Assembly (NCBI GenBank): GCA_007922195.1
Contig: ML682092.1
Span: 665,424 to 729,423, forward strand
Reading direction: 5' to 3'
DNA: 64,000 bases
From: Podocnemis expansa
Taxonomy: Eukaryota; Chordata; Testudines; Podocnemididae
Positions within the stretch are counted from its first letter, which is position 1; each line of letters begins with the position of its first letter. Below are positions 22,740 through 33,178 of this stretch, in pieces. The translations under genes were made by a program, and so were the position numbers. The notes under the pieces are model-generated. The model did no database searches. It was given only the letters and a program-made list of their open reading frames with translations, and had not been told where the DNA came from.

Positions 22740-23066
22740 CATGTTACCCTCCCATTCTCCTGGTTGCCCTCCCCTTCCCCACTGTCAAAGGGAACACCAG
22801 CCCCCTCAAATCGGTGAGAAGCCGGATTAGATAATCAAGAACCAAAACACTTTCTCCCACAGTTCCCTTCTTGGGTTATCAGGTTCATCTCCTTGATTGC
22901 CCAGGGTTTCTATTCCCACTCTACAGAGGGGTTTTAAGGTAAGATGGGTAGTAAACTCTTGGTCTGCCTCTTTTTTCCTCCCACACCCATCCTGGGCTCC
23001 AGCTGCTCAGCAATCATGGCCCCTATTATTGATAGAAGTCGGGGTCATCCTTGTGGGACTCTTAGG
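22740..23066. other. No gene recognised
   Basis: Short stretch of ordinary sequence between a doubtful gag fragment and the Harbinger left end. No motif was seen. Confidence 0.4.
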
Positions 23067-23365
23067 ATGTGTTCAGACAAGAGTTTTATTTCAAACAACA
23101 GCCATTGTTTCAAAATAAAATTTCTTATGTCCAGATGACGTACTGTTATTTTGAAACAATGGGTCCCATTGTTTCGAAATAATGGCAGTTGTTCCAAAAC
23201 AGTAAAACCTAGCAGGAAATCAAAAAAGCTATTGTTTCGAAATGGTTGTTTCGAAACAACGGCTATTTCGATTCTGGCTTGGCTTGACTTTTTTCCTCCT
23301 AGGGTGCTCTGGGCCAGGAAGTGCCTTGCCAGCCTGGTTCCTCGTGCCAGCAGGCTACAGGCAGC

Positions 23366-24533
23366 ATGGCACAGGCTCATCTTTCTGGGGTAGAGGGGCA
23401 ATGCCAGGCCCCAGTTCGGTCCAGGGAGGACACCCTCTTCCTCCTCAGGATATGGGGAAATGAGGACATCAGGGCCTGGTTCTGGGCACATCATCACAAT
23501 GTAGACATGTACCGGGACATTAGTGAGACCCTGTCTAATGAGGGGTACGAGTGCACCACCGAGCAGGTGCACTCAAATGTTAAAACCCTGCAGCAGGAAT
23601 ATGCCCAGCAAGGGAGGCAAGGTGGCTCCATGGGGCAGCAGCTGCCACCAGCTGCCCCTTTTACCAGGAGCTCCACACCTTCCTGGCCCAGGAGCCCAGT
23701 GGCCTGCCTTCATGGCTGGTGGACTCTGGGGAGCCCCATACCCTGGCCACATCATCCATAGAGCCAGAAGGGGCCTCCTCTGACCACGAGGAACCCCTGG
23801 ATGTCGGGGACAGCAGCTGGCCAGCACTGCACCACCTGCTAGCCCAGACCTGATCCCTGCAGGGGAGAAGCGTGCCACCAGCCCCGAGGAGGAGCCACAG
23901 GAGGAGGAAGCCACCGTGGTGGGGACGTCATGGCAGACATCAGGCATCCCAGTTGGTGAGTGTCCCCCCCCCCCCCCCCAAGCAGGGAGGCCCAGCTGTG
24001 GAAGCCATTGGTCCCGAGGGGGGCACGGCCGCGGGATGGTGGAGCTTGGGCCCAGGAGGTGGGGTGTACAGGCTCTCCCATGAGTGTGGGCGGCAGGGAG
24101 CCAGGGCAGCGCTGTTTGCAGCTCACAGACTGCACACACCATGCCTGTAGCCTGACAGTAACTGTTCTCCCTTCTGCCCTGCAGCTCATGGGTCCACCCA
24201 CCCTGCAGCCTTCCCTGAGGAGCCCGTTGACCACCGTCCGTCGCGGGAGGCGAGCCTGCCAGACCCAGGATGACGTCCTGGCCAGCCTCCTCCACCTTGG
24301 CCAGAGGGCCGAAGACTCAACCTGGGCCTGGCGTCTGGTGCAGGGCAGGCAGCAGGACAGCCATCTGGCAGCTCCAGCATGCCGCTGCCGCAGATGACTG
24401 CTTCATGGCCGCCATGGAGTGCCAGGCAGCGGTGATGGAGAGTCAGGTGACCATGCTGGAGAACCTCCACATGGTTGCCTGCCAGCTTGCCACCCACCTT
24501 GCCCCCCTGGACCAGGAAGGACCTGCCCCATAA
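23366..24533 (+). pseudogene. Harbinger Myb/SANT-like DNA-binding protein gene
   Basis: From ATG 23366 the product shows a Myb/SANT-like trihelix: SREDTLFLLRIWG, then HHHNVDMYRDISETL and EQVHSNVKTLQQEY. The first helix has Arg where related proteins usually have Trp. A frameshift near 23630 moves the frame so that CPFYQELHTFL and an acidic tail (SSDHEEPLD, EEEPQEEEATVV) follow. A likely intron spans 23956-24184 (gtgagt to ctgccctgcag). Exon 2 encodes DDVLASLLHLGQRAED and, after another frameshift near 24390, a helical MAAMECQAAVMESQ segment. In this family the protein binds element ends and assists the transposase. Stop at 24531-24533; polyA signal at 24733. Confidence 0.75.
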
Positions 24534-24732
24534 GACCCCAGCGTCCCTCGCCGCTGGTGCCCTCAGACACAGGATGGCCTTGGGGAAGGCCGTGGGGCTG
24601 TGGGGTGCCGCCCCCCTAATATGCCCCCTTGGTTGTCCCCAAACCCCATCCCCTGACCCAGTTTAGTGCCCCCTGTTGTGCCCCCACTCGACCCTTCCTG
24701 CCTTCCAAGCTTCGCCTTCCCTAACCCCTGTA

Positions 24733-24775
24733 AATAAACGAAGTTCACCCATGAGTTTGAGTTCAGTGTTTTATT
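24733..24775. terminator. Facing polyadenylation signals of the two Harbinger genes
   Basis: AATAAA at 24733-24738 serves the plus-strand Myb gene. TTTATT at 24770-24775 is AATAAA on the minus strand for the transposase gene. Only about 30 bases separate them. Confidence 0.65.
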
Positions 24776-24892
24776 GGGTTGGGTTCAGGATGTGGGTGGG
24801 ATGGGTGGGGGCTGGCTGTGGGAGAACGGGGAAGCCGGTAGTGTCGTGGGGCAGGCCTGGCCCTCAAATGTCCTCCTGGACAAACAGGTCCC

Positions 24893-25330
24893 TCAGTGCC
24901 CCCCACACTGCATTCTGGGTGGCAGTTGCTCCCTCGTGGCCTCCATCTCTGGCTGCTGGAACTGGGCACTGACGAGCTCTGCCTCAGCCTCCCACATGGC
25001 AGGTACTGGCTCGCCCCAGAGCTCACAGAGGTTATGCAGTGCCACACAGGCACTGATGACCTGTGCAATTCTGTCCTCAGTGAGGTGCAGGTGCGTGAGG
25101 AGGCACCTCCAGTGTACCTTCAGTCTGCCGAAAGCCTGCTCAGCAACCTGGCAGCAGTGGCAGAGGCGGCGGTTAAAAAGCTGCTGTCCGGCATCCTGGG
25201 GTCTTGTGTAGGGGCGCATGAGCCAGGGGCGAAGGGTGTCCCGAAGTGAGACACCACCACAAGGAACATAGTAGTATGGAAACCCTCACAGAGACCTGGC
25301 CAGCGGGTCTGAAGGGACCCCCCCCCCGAA
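24893..25330 (-). pseudogene. Harbinger DDE transposase, C-terminal fragment
   Basis: The minus-strand frame reads GGVSLRDTLRPWLMRPYT, then LFNRRL, then VAEQAFGRLKVHWRCLL and ACVALHNLCE. This is the HARBI1-type C terminus. The Glu of AEQAFGRLK (about 25139-25141) should be the third catalytic acid of the DDE triad. The first two Asp residues are absent because the gene is truncated near 25330, at a C-run. The reading stays open to 24893. The enzyme would excise and reinsert the element. Confidence 0.75.
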
Positions 25331-27527
25331 ATAAGGGGAGGTGTGAACGAACAAGCCCCCCCCCCCATCACAGTGCGGGTGCATGCCACAAACATTTCAA
25401 GAGACCATCCTCACTGGGTTTACCTGTCCTTGGGTCCGCTACCCGGGCCAATCCCACTCAAATCGCCCCCTCATTCTCTCACACTAAAGGTCTCTTATTT
25501 TTCCACCCAGGCCAACATAGTCTCTGGCCAGCTGGTTATAAATCAGCTAGAACTGTCTAGAAGCGTGAAATGATAGAAGGCTTCTTTAGTGGGCAGGAGC
25601 ACACATCCATTCTTAGACCATTGGGCCTTAATGTGGCCCTGAAGTGAAATGGGATGGGGGACCAACTCTACACCCATCCCCCTACCTTTTCTTCCTGCTT
25701 TGCCGAAGGTCCACATTCGGATCGCCCCTTTCTCCCATACAATGTATAGCAGGATCTCACGATGGGGATGCCCGCTACCTCTGGGATATGGTCCACCTTG
25801 ATTGTTTAAATGCACCAGAAGGCCTTCCCCTTACACCTGGAACTGAGTGCCCAGGGAGCTCTAGCCGTCCTCCTCATACTCGGTAGGACAGGTTTGACTC
25901 TGCCCTCTCATGATGGGAGAAGACCCATCAGCTGCACCTCTCGCCTGCTTACAGCTACATAGAGAAGTAACACGAGGAAATACTGCCCTCACTTATACCA
26001 TACACACACACCTCTCACTCATACAGGGGAAAGTTTTCTCAGGGCCCCTCCGAAAATTAGACAAGAGGGGCTGTTCGTCAATGTCCCATTGACAGGATGA
26101 AAGTCTCTCCTTTTGATTCCTGCTCCGGTATTGAACCTTGCCCAAGACCTTGACAAGTAGAGAGCTGTGACTTCCCCATGGGTGGAAACCCCTCAGGGAT
26201 TCAAGCAGCATTGATGGGGTAGGAAATCTCCCCTCTTTCTCACTTAAGCCATTGAGTAGACTTGGGGACCCGCCCCTTGGCAATGGGGGGGGTGCACTTT
26301 ACATGAGACTCATGTGCACCACGCTCCACTATCCCCTAATTCCTGGGGTAAGAACTAGCAACCCTCTCTGCAAGGGCACTTAACAATGGGCTCGACCTAC
26401 TCCCGCGACTGAAGGGAGGCTGTCAGTACTCTATCACACCACTAATAGCAGACCTCAGGAAGGTATTGGGAGGCCTTACCCTCAACCCCAGTTTTGCTCC
26501 ATTACTCCTGAGGCATGCATCAACACCATTTTACAACCCCTTGATCCCAGATAGTTTGTGCCCTTCTCATGTCACTTCTTTCTGATGCCAATTAGTGGTC
26601 CAAGGCCTCCTCATGGGCTGAAGAAGCAGGTCCGACCAGGCCAATAGGCCTCTTGTTCAGCCTCCCACAAAGCTCTTCACTGGCTCCTCCATGAGCTAAA
26701 GGAAAATATTCTTTCCACACACTTCAGAAAGAACTGTCACACCTGGATGAAGAGAGGAGGACCCCTTGTCTCACGGGTACCTCTCTTCCCATTTTTTGGC
26801 TCCCTCCAGGCCCCTTCACGGGATATCACTTGGCACCTATCAGTGCCCCTCTTCTGCCTTCCCGCTCTGTTTCTTTGCTTGGGACCCCTCTCTCAACCAC
26901 AACACTGTTACCAAATTAGGTGACAGTGTTCATCAGTGTGACCTTTTCCCTAGGGAGATAGAAGCACATACCCTATCCTCACATCCCTAAAAAATCCTGT
27001 AGCACTCAAAGGGAATGAGAGGGACTACTAAACACTGTTCCAGGGTCACTCAAGCTACTGGGCCATAACCCCATACTAAACAACTCCTGAAGGTGTGAAC
27101 TCCTTCTCCACCACATCCCACAGGTAGTCTGGAATATAGGGAGAGACCACCTGAGAACATACGCCTGTGGCAGAGAGAAAAGGGACACACCTGTAAACAA
27201 GTTTCCCATCCCAGCCCATATATTCACTATCTTCTCAAATCACTCTTCCCCGCAAATTGAAGTGAGGGAAATTTGATGGTCATGGACAGCCAACCTCCCA
27301 CTGTGTAGGGAGATCATCTAGATCAGGGACAAACATTGCTTCCTTCCATTATTTATTCCCTTCTGTCCTTGTTTCAAACCCTATAGGGATCCATCCTCAT
27401 GAGAACCAGATACCCTTGGCTTGGACCTCTACCAGAAAGATAGCCTGAGACAAGAACTTTCTCACGATTCGCCTGCAGAGCACATGTATGGTCCCGCTGT
27501 TAGCAGCCTTCCCTTCCCTCTAGCCCA
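25331..27527. other. No gene recognised
   Basis: About 2.2 kb without long open frames or recognisable repeat ends. It has C-runs near 25319 and 25364 and a short imperfect palindrome near 26293-26320 (tgcac, catgagactcatg, gtgca). It could be the non-coding interior of an element whose ends I did not recognise. Confidence 0.4.
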
Positions 27528-27580
27528 GTGGTTCCCAGCCTGTGGGATGTGCGTGACGGGGTGCACTCTGGATTATAAAC
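27528..27580. mobile_element. hAT-like end fragment
   Basis: The cccagtggttcccagcctgtggg segment is typical of hAT terminal sequences (cagtggttc). It is cut off by the Penelope tail that follows. Too short for more. Confidence 0.4.
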
Positions 27581-27589
27581 TACATCATT

Positions 27590-27731
27590 TTCCTGGGAGA
27601 AAATCCCACTTCGTTTTCTCCCATGAAAGCTCATGGAAAAACTAAATCTGTTAGTCTTTAAGTGCCACATGACTCCTTGCTTTTTTTTTTTTTTTTGCTG
27701 GACTAGACTAACACGGCTATACCTTTGGAAA
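27590..27731 (+). mobile_element. Penelope-like element tail
   Basis: It contains ctcccatgaaagctcatgg, ctgttagtctttaagtgcc, a T-run of about 16 and the terminal ctagactaacacggctat. The GAAA box is kept at 27625-27628, but the ctgatga box is absent because the copy is 5'-truncated. Confidence 0.7.
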
Positions 27732-28129
27732 TTGACATGATTTTCCTGTACACTGGAATTTGCTGCCAATTGCACCTTGTAGTGTTTCTGTGTGGATGCT
27801 AATAATCTATTTTGCATGGTTTCTTTAATAATGTGTTTCTTACAACTTCATGCGCGTGAACAAACATGTAACATGCTTTTTCCTTCAAGCGCTGCTCACA
27901 TCATTCAGTTACAGGTGTCTACGTGCCGCAGCGCATGGTAGCTTGGAAAGTCTTTAGCTTTAGCCTGTCATGTCAGGGTGCACGGCCAACGCCCCCTCCA
28001 CACTGTGGCTGCAGCTATATAGGTGACTGTGACCCTGACCCTCCCAGTTCCTCTTTCCACCATCAGCATTGGTTCGGATCAGCGTTATCTTGCAAAACTC
28101 AAGGGCCTGTCTTCAGCGCAAAATTTGAA

Positions 28130-28249
28130 ATGCCAGGATTCAAGCCGTGCTTAGGATGCTTCAAGGCTTTCCCAATGGACGACCCACACGAGAAATGCCT
28201 TGCTTGCCTGGGTGAGTCCCACATCACGGCAGACTACCCCATCTGCTGA
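28130..28249 (+). pseudogene. gag: DIRS family A gag, zinc-finger part
   Basis: From ATG 28130 the product begins MPGFKPCLGCFKAFP and keeps the DPHEKCLACLGESH motif. It ends at TGA 28247-28249, immediately after the last cysteine (YPIC). Other copies have an arginine codon here, so a CGA-to-TGA (CpG) change is likely. The sequence after the stop still encodes the basic SFxxRTR patch. Confidence 0.7.
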
Positions 28250-28631
28250 TCCTTCCAGTGGAGGACTCGGCTCGAGAGGTACCGCCATCTCCGCCTCATT
28301 TTGGGGACCGGAGCCGCTTCATCTACAAGCAGCCAAGCTGTCAGTGCTCCACCAGGCTCTCGACTGGCCTGGGCACAAGCCTCTTGCCAATCCCCGGAAC
28401 CAGGCCCAAGATCTCAGCCCTTGACAGTACCTTCCAGACATCAATCCTGCCGGTCCCCTGGTAGCCTTTCAGCCGCCCCTAGCAGACCCATGGCTCAGAC
28501 ACCGGCTCTCCAAGGGCACTCAAATTTGGCTTCAGTGCAAAATACGAGGCAGCTGGCTGCATCGGCACCGCCTTCCTCGGCATTGCTGAACGCAGTACCG
28601 CCCACAAGCCTGGCACCATCCACAAGCCCGG

Positions 28632-29712
28632 TGTAGCCGGGAGCTTTGGCCGCCCTCTGAGCCTGAGCCAGTGGACTGGCCCGAACGCCCTCCCTGGCCA
28701 GACTGGGGAACTGCAACCCTTAAGCCCCAGAAGCAGAGGGGTGGGGCCCGAACAGGAAGGGGAAGTATAAAAGGCCAAACCAGAAGCTCTGTTGGGGCTG
28801 AGCTCCTGGAGGGGGAGGTTGGGCTGGCCCGCAGGGATCCGGCCCAGAGCAGGCAGACCCGAGCTTGCCGCGGGCCCGCTAACCATTCTACCGAACAGGC
28901 TTACGGCCCACCTAGCCTCCCAGGACCGGGCGATTGGGAAGGGAACCCGGAGGCCACAGACTGGGGAGGCCATTTGAGGGCAGGCCGGTCCCCAAGGCGA
29001 CAAGCGACTGCTGAGCCATACCCCAGGGAGACCGAGGATCCCATAATCTACAGTCCCTTTGACCTGGAGGAGCTCCCTTCGGCAGACGAGGAAACCCCTG
29101 CTGAGCGTGGACCCCAGGACCTTGAGGAACTGCCCCTTGCTGAGGAGACTGACGGGTACGGACCCCAGGACCTTGAGGAATTGCCCCTCGCCGTGGACTC
29201 CGCGACATATCCGGACCTACCTCCGATAGACGCAGAGGGATTTGGGGCAATACCCCAGGCCAGCTACGAGGGGGACACGGAAGACACCTACCACCTCTGG
29301 AAATAGGTACCCGGACCTGGTGAGGAGGTGGGTGGAGGAAGTGGCCCAGGGAGGGCAGTGAGTTTGGAACGCCCCGTGCCAGCATGTTACGGTTGGGGAC
29401 CCCACTGGCCCAGTGACTCTCCTCAGGGTCACTGGTAGGGCTCTGGGCTGAGACGCAGTGGAGAGGGTGGGCCTGTGTCTCCCTTCCCCCACCTCTCCTC
29501 CCGTGGAGCCTAACCAGTGGAGGCCCTACGGAAACCCTGAACCGCCCAGACTTTGTGTTTGCCTGCCCCGCCCAGGGGGCCGGGGCGCCGGACTTTGTAA
29601 CAGGCTTGCGCAGCGAGGGCTCAAGCCAGAAACCAGTCCACACCCAGGAGGGGTGCCTTACCGGCTAACTTCCCCCGGCGTTACTGACCAGAGGCGCCCT
29701 CCTGCCTGGCCA
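28632..29712 (+). mobile_element. LTR-like insert (candidate solo LTR), family unknown
   Basis: The boundaries come from comparison with the uninterrupted DIRS spacer at 16240-16660. The insert runs from TG (tgtagccggg) to CA (cctggcca). It is flanked by ccgg and gcgg (4 bp, one mismatch); an alternative reading gives a perfect 5-bp repeat cggtg at 28629 and 29714. A TATA box lies at 28766-28773. An open frame of 212 codons (28671-29306) crosses it. No RT or integrase is present, so this is a solo LTR or a small non-autonomous element. Confidence 0.55.
28671..29306 (+). other. Open frame of unknown meaning inside the LTR-like insert
   Basis: The frame is 211 residues, rich in Gly, Pro and Arg in its first half and acidic in its second half. 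It contains three DLEELP motifs, two of them in near-repeats of GPQDLEELPLA. It overlaps the TATA box at 28766, so a transcript from that promoter would start inside it, and no in-frame ATG follows. I do not recognise the protein. It may be a chance open frame in GC-rich DNA with a short internal duplication. Confidence 0.3.
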
Positions 29713-30063
29713 GCGGTGCCAAAGGCCTACACCCGGCATTGTCGGCAACTCCGGCTCTGCTACCAAGCCTGGTACCGCTGGACCCGGCACTGGCACCGAT
29801 AACACCACTTCCGGTACCGCCATTTCTGGTACCATCGGACTCAGCACCGTTAACACCGGCACCGATGCTGGTACCGTCTTGGGTCTCCTCGCCTCTGTCC
29901 AACCCGGCACTGTCTAACCCAGTACCGGGCCCAAGTTCTATGGCTCCCCACCAGTTTCCCAAGGAATTCTCACTACCGGAATACCACCTGTTGGGAGGAA
30001 GATCATCCACATCATGCTCAGAGGATCCCTTTCCCCCCACTCAGGAGGAACGCTGAAGGAAGT

Positions 30064-30138
30064 TGTGTGGACCAAATCTTTTTTATTTCGAAATAACCAC
30101 TGTTATTTCGAAATAAAAAAGACGTGTGGACATACCCA
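30064..30138. mobile_element. MITE end fragment (Harbinger-related)
   Basis: Two tatttcgaaataa palindromes are followed by gtgtggacataccc, the reverse complement of the MITE end gggtatgtccacac at 17820. The left part is missing. Confidence 0.6.
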
Positions 30139-30330
30139 CAGATATTGACAAATTTGTGATCAGATTAACCCTAAATACCATTACCCACTATGCCCTGCAC
30201 CAAGTATGCTAATACCTAATTGTGCTCTTTGTGTTCATGCTAACACAGGACCTATGCAGATCAGTTGCCCCCCTTCAGAAGCTGTTATGCACAGCTTCTA
30301 AGCCCAACTTACAACTGCTAAGGTGAAAAA

Positions 30331-30573
30331 TGGTGGGTTACTCACCAGTAACCGTCCTTCTTCAAGATGGGCTGCTCAGATCCATTCAGTAATAGGTGTT
30401 TCTGTGCCGGAGCGCTGGCTTGGTCAGAAAAAACTTGTCCTAGCCTGTCAGGAGAGGGGAGGTGGCCTCCACCCCCCCGCGCCACCCCGTAGCTATATAT
30501 ACAGCCGCCTCCCCCAACCCCTTCTCAGTTCCTTAGAGTCGCCAACTCCAGAAGCGGGGATGGAGGGAAGGGA
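30331..30573 (-). repeat. DIRS family B right inverted terminal repeat
   Basis: Inverse of the family left end. It contains gtgccggagcgc, ctagcctgtcaggagagg and a TATA-like tatatata at about 30494-30501. Near-identical to 44471-44712, and in the opposite orientation to 56014-56254. Confidence 0.8.
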
Positions 30574-30674
30574 CCTGAATGGATCCAAGCAGCCCATCTC
30601 AAAGAAGGATGGCTACTGGTGAGTAACCCACCGTTCTTCTTTGAGTGCTGCGCGGATGCATTCAGTAATAGGTG
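30574..30674 (-). repeat. DIRS internal complementary region (copy A2)
   Basis: The region joins sequence complementary to the element's right extremity (agcccatctcaaagaagg, then gagtaaccc) to sequence complementary to the left extremity (cttctttgagtgctg, then ttcagtaataggtg). This circular-junction copy is the hallmark of DIRS1-type replication. Confidence 0.75.
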
Positions 30675-30682
30675 ACTACTAG

Positions 30683-33170
30683 CCATGCTGATGAATGGTT
30701 GGTGGAGTTGGATCTTCCACCTTCAGCACAGCAACATGCCACATAAGGTAGATGCCCAGCAACAACATCCTTACCGCAGTCAAGAGGCAAACAGGCCTTG
30801 ACATGGCCCAGACGAGTCAAGATTTGAGGGCCAACCCAGGATGGAGCAGGACCGAACCCACTGAGGGATATACACATAAGCAGGTCAGAACAAGGTCACC
30901 ATAACTGGAGTAAAGGACGCAACCTTAACATAGGGGGTTGCATTAGGTATTCCGCATAGGTGGAAATGTGGATGGAGTATGACAGACAGAATATAGTGTC
31001 TGGTCATGGGTCTTGCCGGGTGGACTCATGGAAGAACACTGGATGCCAACAAGTGCAAATTTAGCCATATTGGCCATGTCCCGCACAAGAACGAAGAAAG
31101 GGTGGAGATTAGTTCCTGAACTGATCACCCGAAGGATTAGCTGGAACCAAGTGGTTATGAACTGATCTGGGCAACTAGCGGGTACTCAGATAGTCATAGG
31201 GGAGTGACCATACCCCTGTCCAGGTTGTCTGGTCAATGTGAGTGAGGATGAGGATACGGGGTTGTAATTTGGGCTTGAGAACGACTGATAAGCCCACAAG
31301 ATGCTAAACCGCAGCATATGGAGGCCAAGCCAAGCAGAACGGGGGCCTACGGTATGCTAGCTATAAATCGGGTAATGCAGAAGTGCATGTTTTCAGCCGA
31401 ACAAGTGGCAAGGACCGGGTTCTCACAAGAGAGAGGCTCCGGGGCATAAGAGTCACCAACAGTAAGATGGCCTAAGGCAGTGTTAATGAGTTAGTCGTTA
31501 TAGGGCCCGCGGGAGCATGAGAATTCACAGGAAAGACTGGCTGGGCATATAATCTCATAGGGTTTCACATCGCAAGAGCCCTCACGAGTGCATGCGGGAG
31601 GGAGAGGAAGGGTCGGGAATAGCACCTGCTATCATTTGGCCACCCCATCGAGGACCAAAGGGTCCGTAGAATGGCCATGTAAGGTCACGGTCTCATCAGT
31701 TGCAGTACTACCTGGAGGGATAACGCTATCGATCTGCCATACCACTGTGGTGCCAAGGACAAACTCCTCAATACATGGATATCTGAAGAACCCCAATGCC
31801 AAGGGAGGTTCATTCCTGTCAGCTAGGAAGTGAATCCATCACAGGGTGACAACTGCAGCATCTCTAGGACACTCTGGGGGTTAGAGAACCAAGCGAAGTA
31901 TTTCCCCAGGTGGGAAGCCGGAAGGCAAATTAAGGGAGTACAATCCCCAAATTCTTGGATATTGTTGGAAAAATAGGCTCTCTGTCTATCACACCAGTGG
32001 GTGGGCAGTGGATGTGAATGGATCCTCAAGCATTGAAGAGGAACCGCAGTACTATTGGGCACCACCAATGCACATGGGGGTAACCCCGTGGTAGTACTAT
32101 AGGTCTACGATCAAACATAGTGAGACGCTCCCGAGAAAGCCAAGGGCGGAAGGGGGGGCGTGCCCTGTCAGGGTACAAGACTGAGAGGCAGAAGGGGTAG
32201 CTACAAGTCCCCTGGGAAGAAACCCCTCTGTCTACACATGGTCACCTGCCCAGAAAGGCAGCTGGTGGCGTGGGGAGGTGTGTTGGTGGGAGAACGCCCG
32301 AAAGGGTGGACTCTTCACAGTTTCCCTATATGGAGATGCAACTAGGTGTCCTCTCCTGGGTTCCCTGTCTGGGGATCGAAGGAGATATACCGGGCCCATA
32401 TTTATGGGTGAGGACGTAAGGGAATTGGCCACTTCGATGGGGAGGTGGACTGAGGATGAGGGTTTGGAGGGTGGGAGCCCTGGTCATCACTAGATCACCA
32501 CAAGGTGAGGGAGTGGAGTTCCCATAAAGAAGGGGAATGGTAGGGGTAGGCTGTTCACCTTGGCCCTCTTCAGAGGTAAAGGTCTGCTCTGGCTACGTGG
32601 GCATGTCCCCGTCAGTGAGCAGGAGATATTCCTGTTGAATTGGGGTTGGAGTCACAACGGCTGGTGCCTGATGAACTGATGGTGTGTGACCGGAGGTATC
32701 CCTCCCCTCCCCTGACCCGGACATAAGGAGGCCTACCTGAGGAAGTCATCAGGGCCACAGGCACAGTTCTGTTGCAGGTAGGCTTCAAATATGCGCATCC
32801 CAAAGCCTCCACAGCACGGCTGGGGCTACAACAAGACACGCCTCTTGTCCCCGGCGAGGTGTTGGTGTGGGGAACGCACGGTAGGGGAATATCCGGGAAG
32901 GGTGGGATGCCAGGATGGGAAAAGAGGGGCAGTTTTTCATCTTCAGGAGAGTTGTTGCTTAAGGGGTGTTGGGGGGTAGACCATGGTACTCGGGTACCAT
33001 CGGTGGAGGCAGTCATCATTATATTGTCGGGGCCTTGTCCCCCAATCCAAGGTCTGCTCATGCAGTAGCAAAAGGGGGAAAACAAAAAGAGGTTGGGGAT
33101 GGTTCCCACCAAATGTCCCTTCCCTTAGAGGGGAGAGGGGGTGTTGTGGCCATCTGCGGTGCTGATGCCC
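30683..33170 (-). other. Non-coding interior of the family B DIRS
   Basis: About 2.5 kb is collinear with 44820-46440 and 53343-55910 (the latter in reverse orientation), and in part with 34800-35400. No frame is conserved between copies, and no RT, RNase H or recombinase motif is present. It occupies the place where an autonomous DIRS carries its enzymatic genes. Its origin is unknown. Confidence 0.7.
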
Positions 33171-33178
33171 TAACGTCT

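Larger units (their letters stand above)
23067..25330. mobile_element. PIF/Harbinger DNA transposon, partial
   Basis: The left end (ggatgtgttcagac, then tcgaaacaac palindromes to about 23275) matches the MITEs at 5945 and 17820. Two convergent genes follow: a Myb/SANT-like protein on the plus strand and the C-terminal part of a DDE transposase on the minus strand. Their polyA signals face each other at 24733-24775. This two-gene layout is characteristic of PIF/Harbinger. The transposase N-terminal part and the right end are missing beyond about 25330. Confidence 0.8.
27879..30058 (+). mobile_element. DIRS-type retrotransposon, family A copy 3, split by an LTR-like insert
   Basis: The left terminal repeat starts at 27879 with a TATA-like ctatatag at about 28014-28021. 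The gag finger begins at 28130, and the Pro/Thr-rich spacer runs to 28631. An unrelated insert occupies 28632-29712. The spacer then resumes and matches the reverse complement of about 16240-16600 until 30058. The 3' part is lost, and a MITE end follows directly. Confidence 0.8.

Noticed and set aside
23573..24295. Minus-strand frame of 240 codons
   Set aside because: It is the complement of the Harbinger Myb gene in GC-rich DNA. The plus strand carries recognisable Myb-like motifs.
28912..29643. Minus-strand frame of 243 codons in the LTR-like insert
   Set aside because: Low-complexity Gly/Pro/Arg composition, no motif, and it spans parts of the insert that look non-coding.
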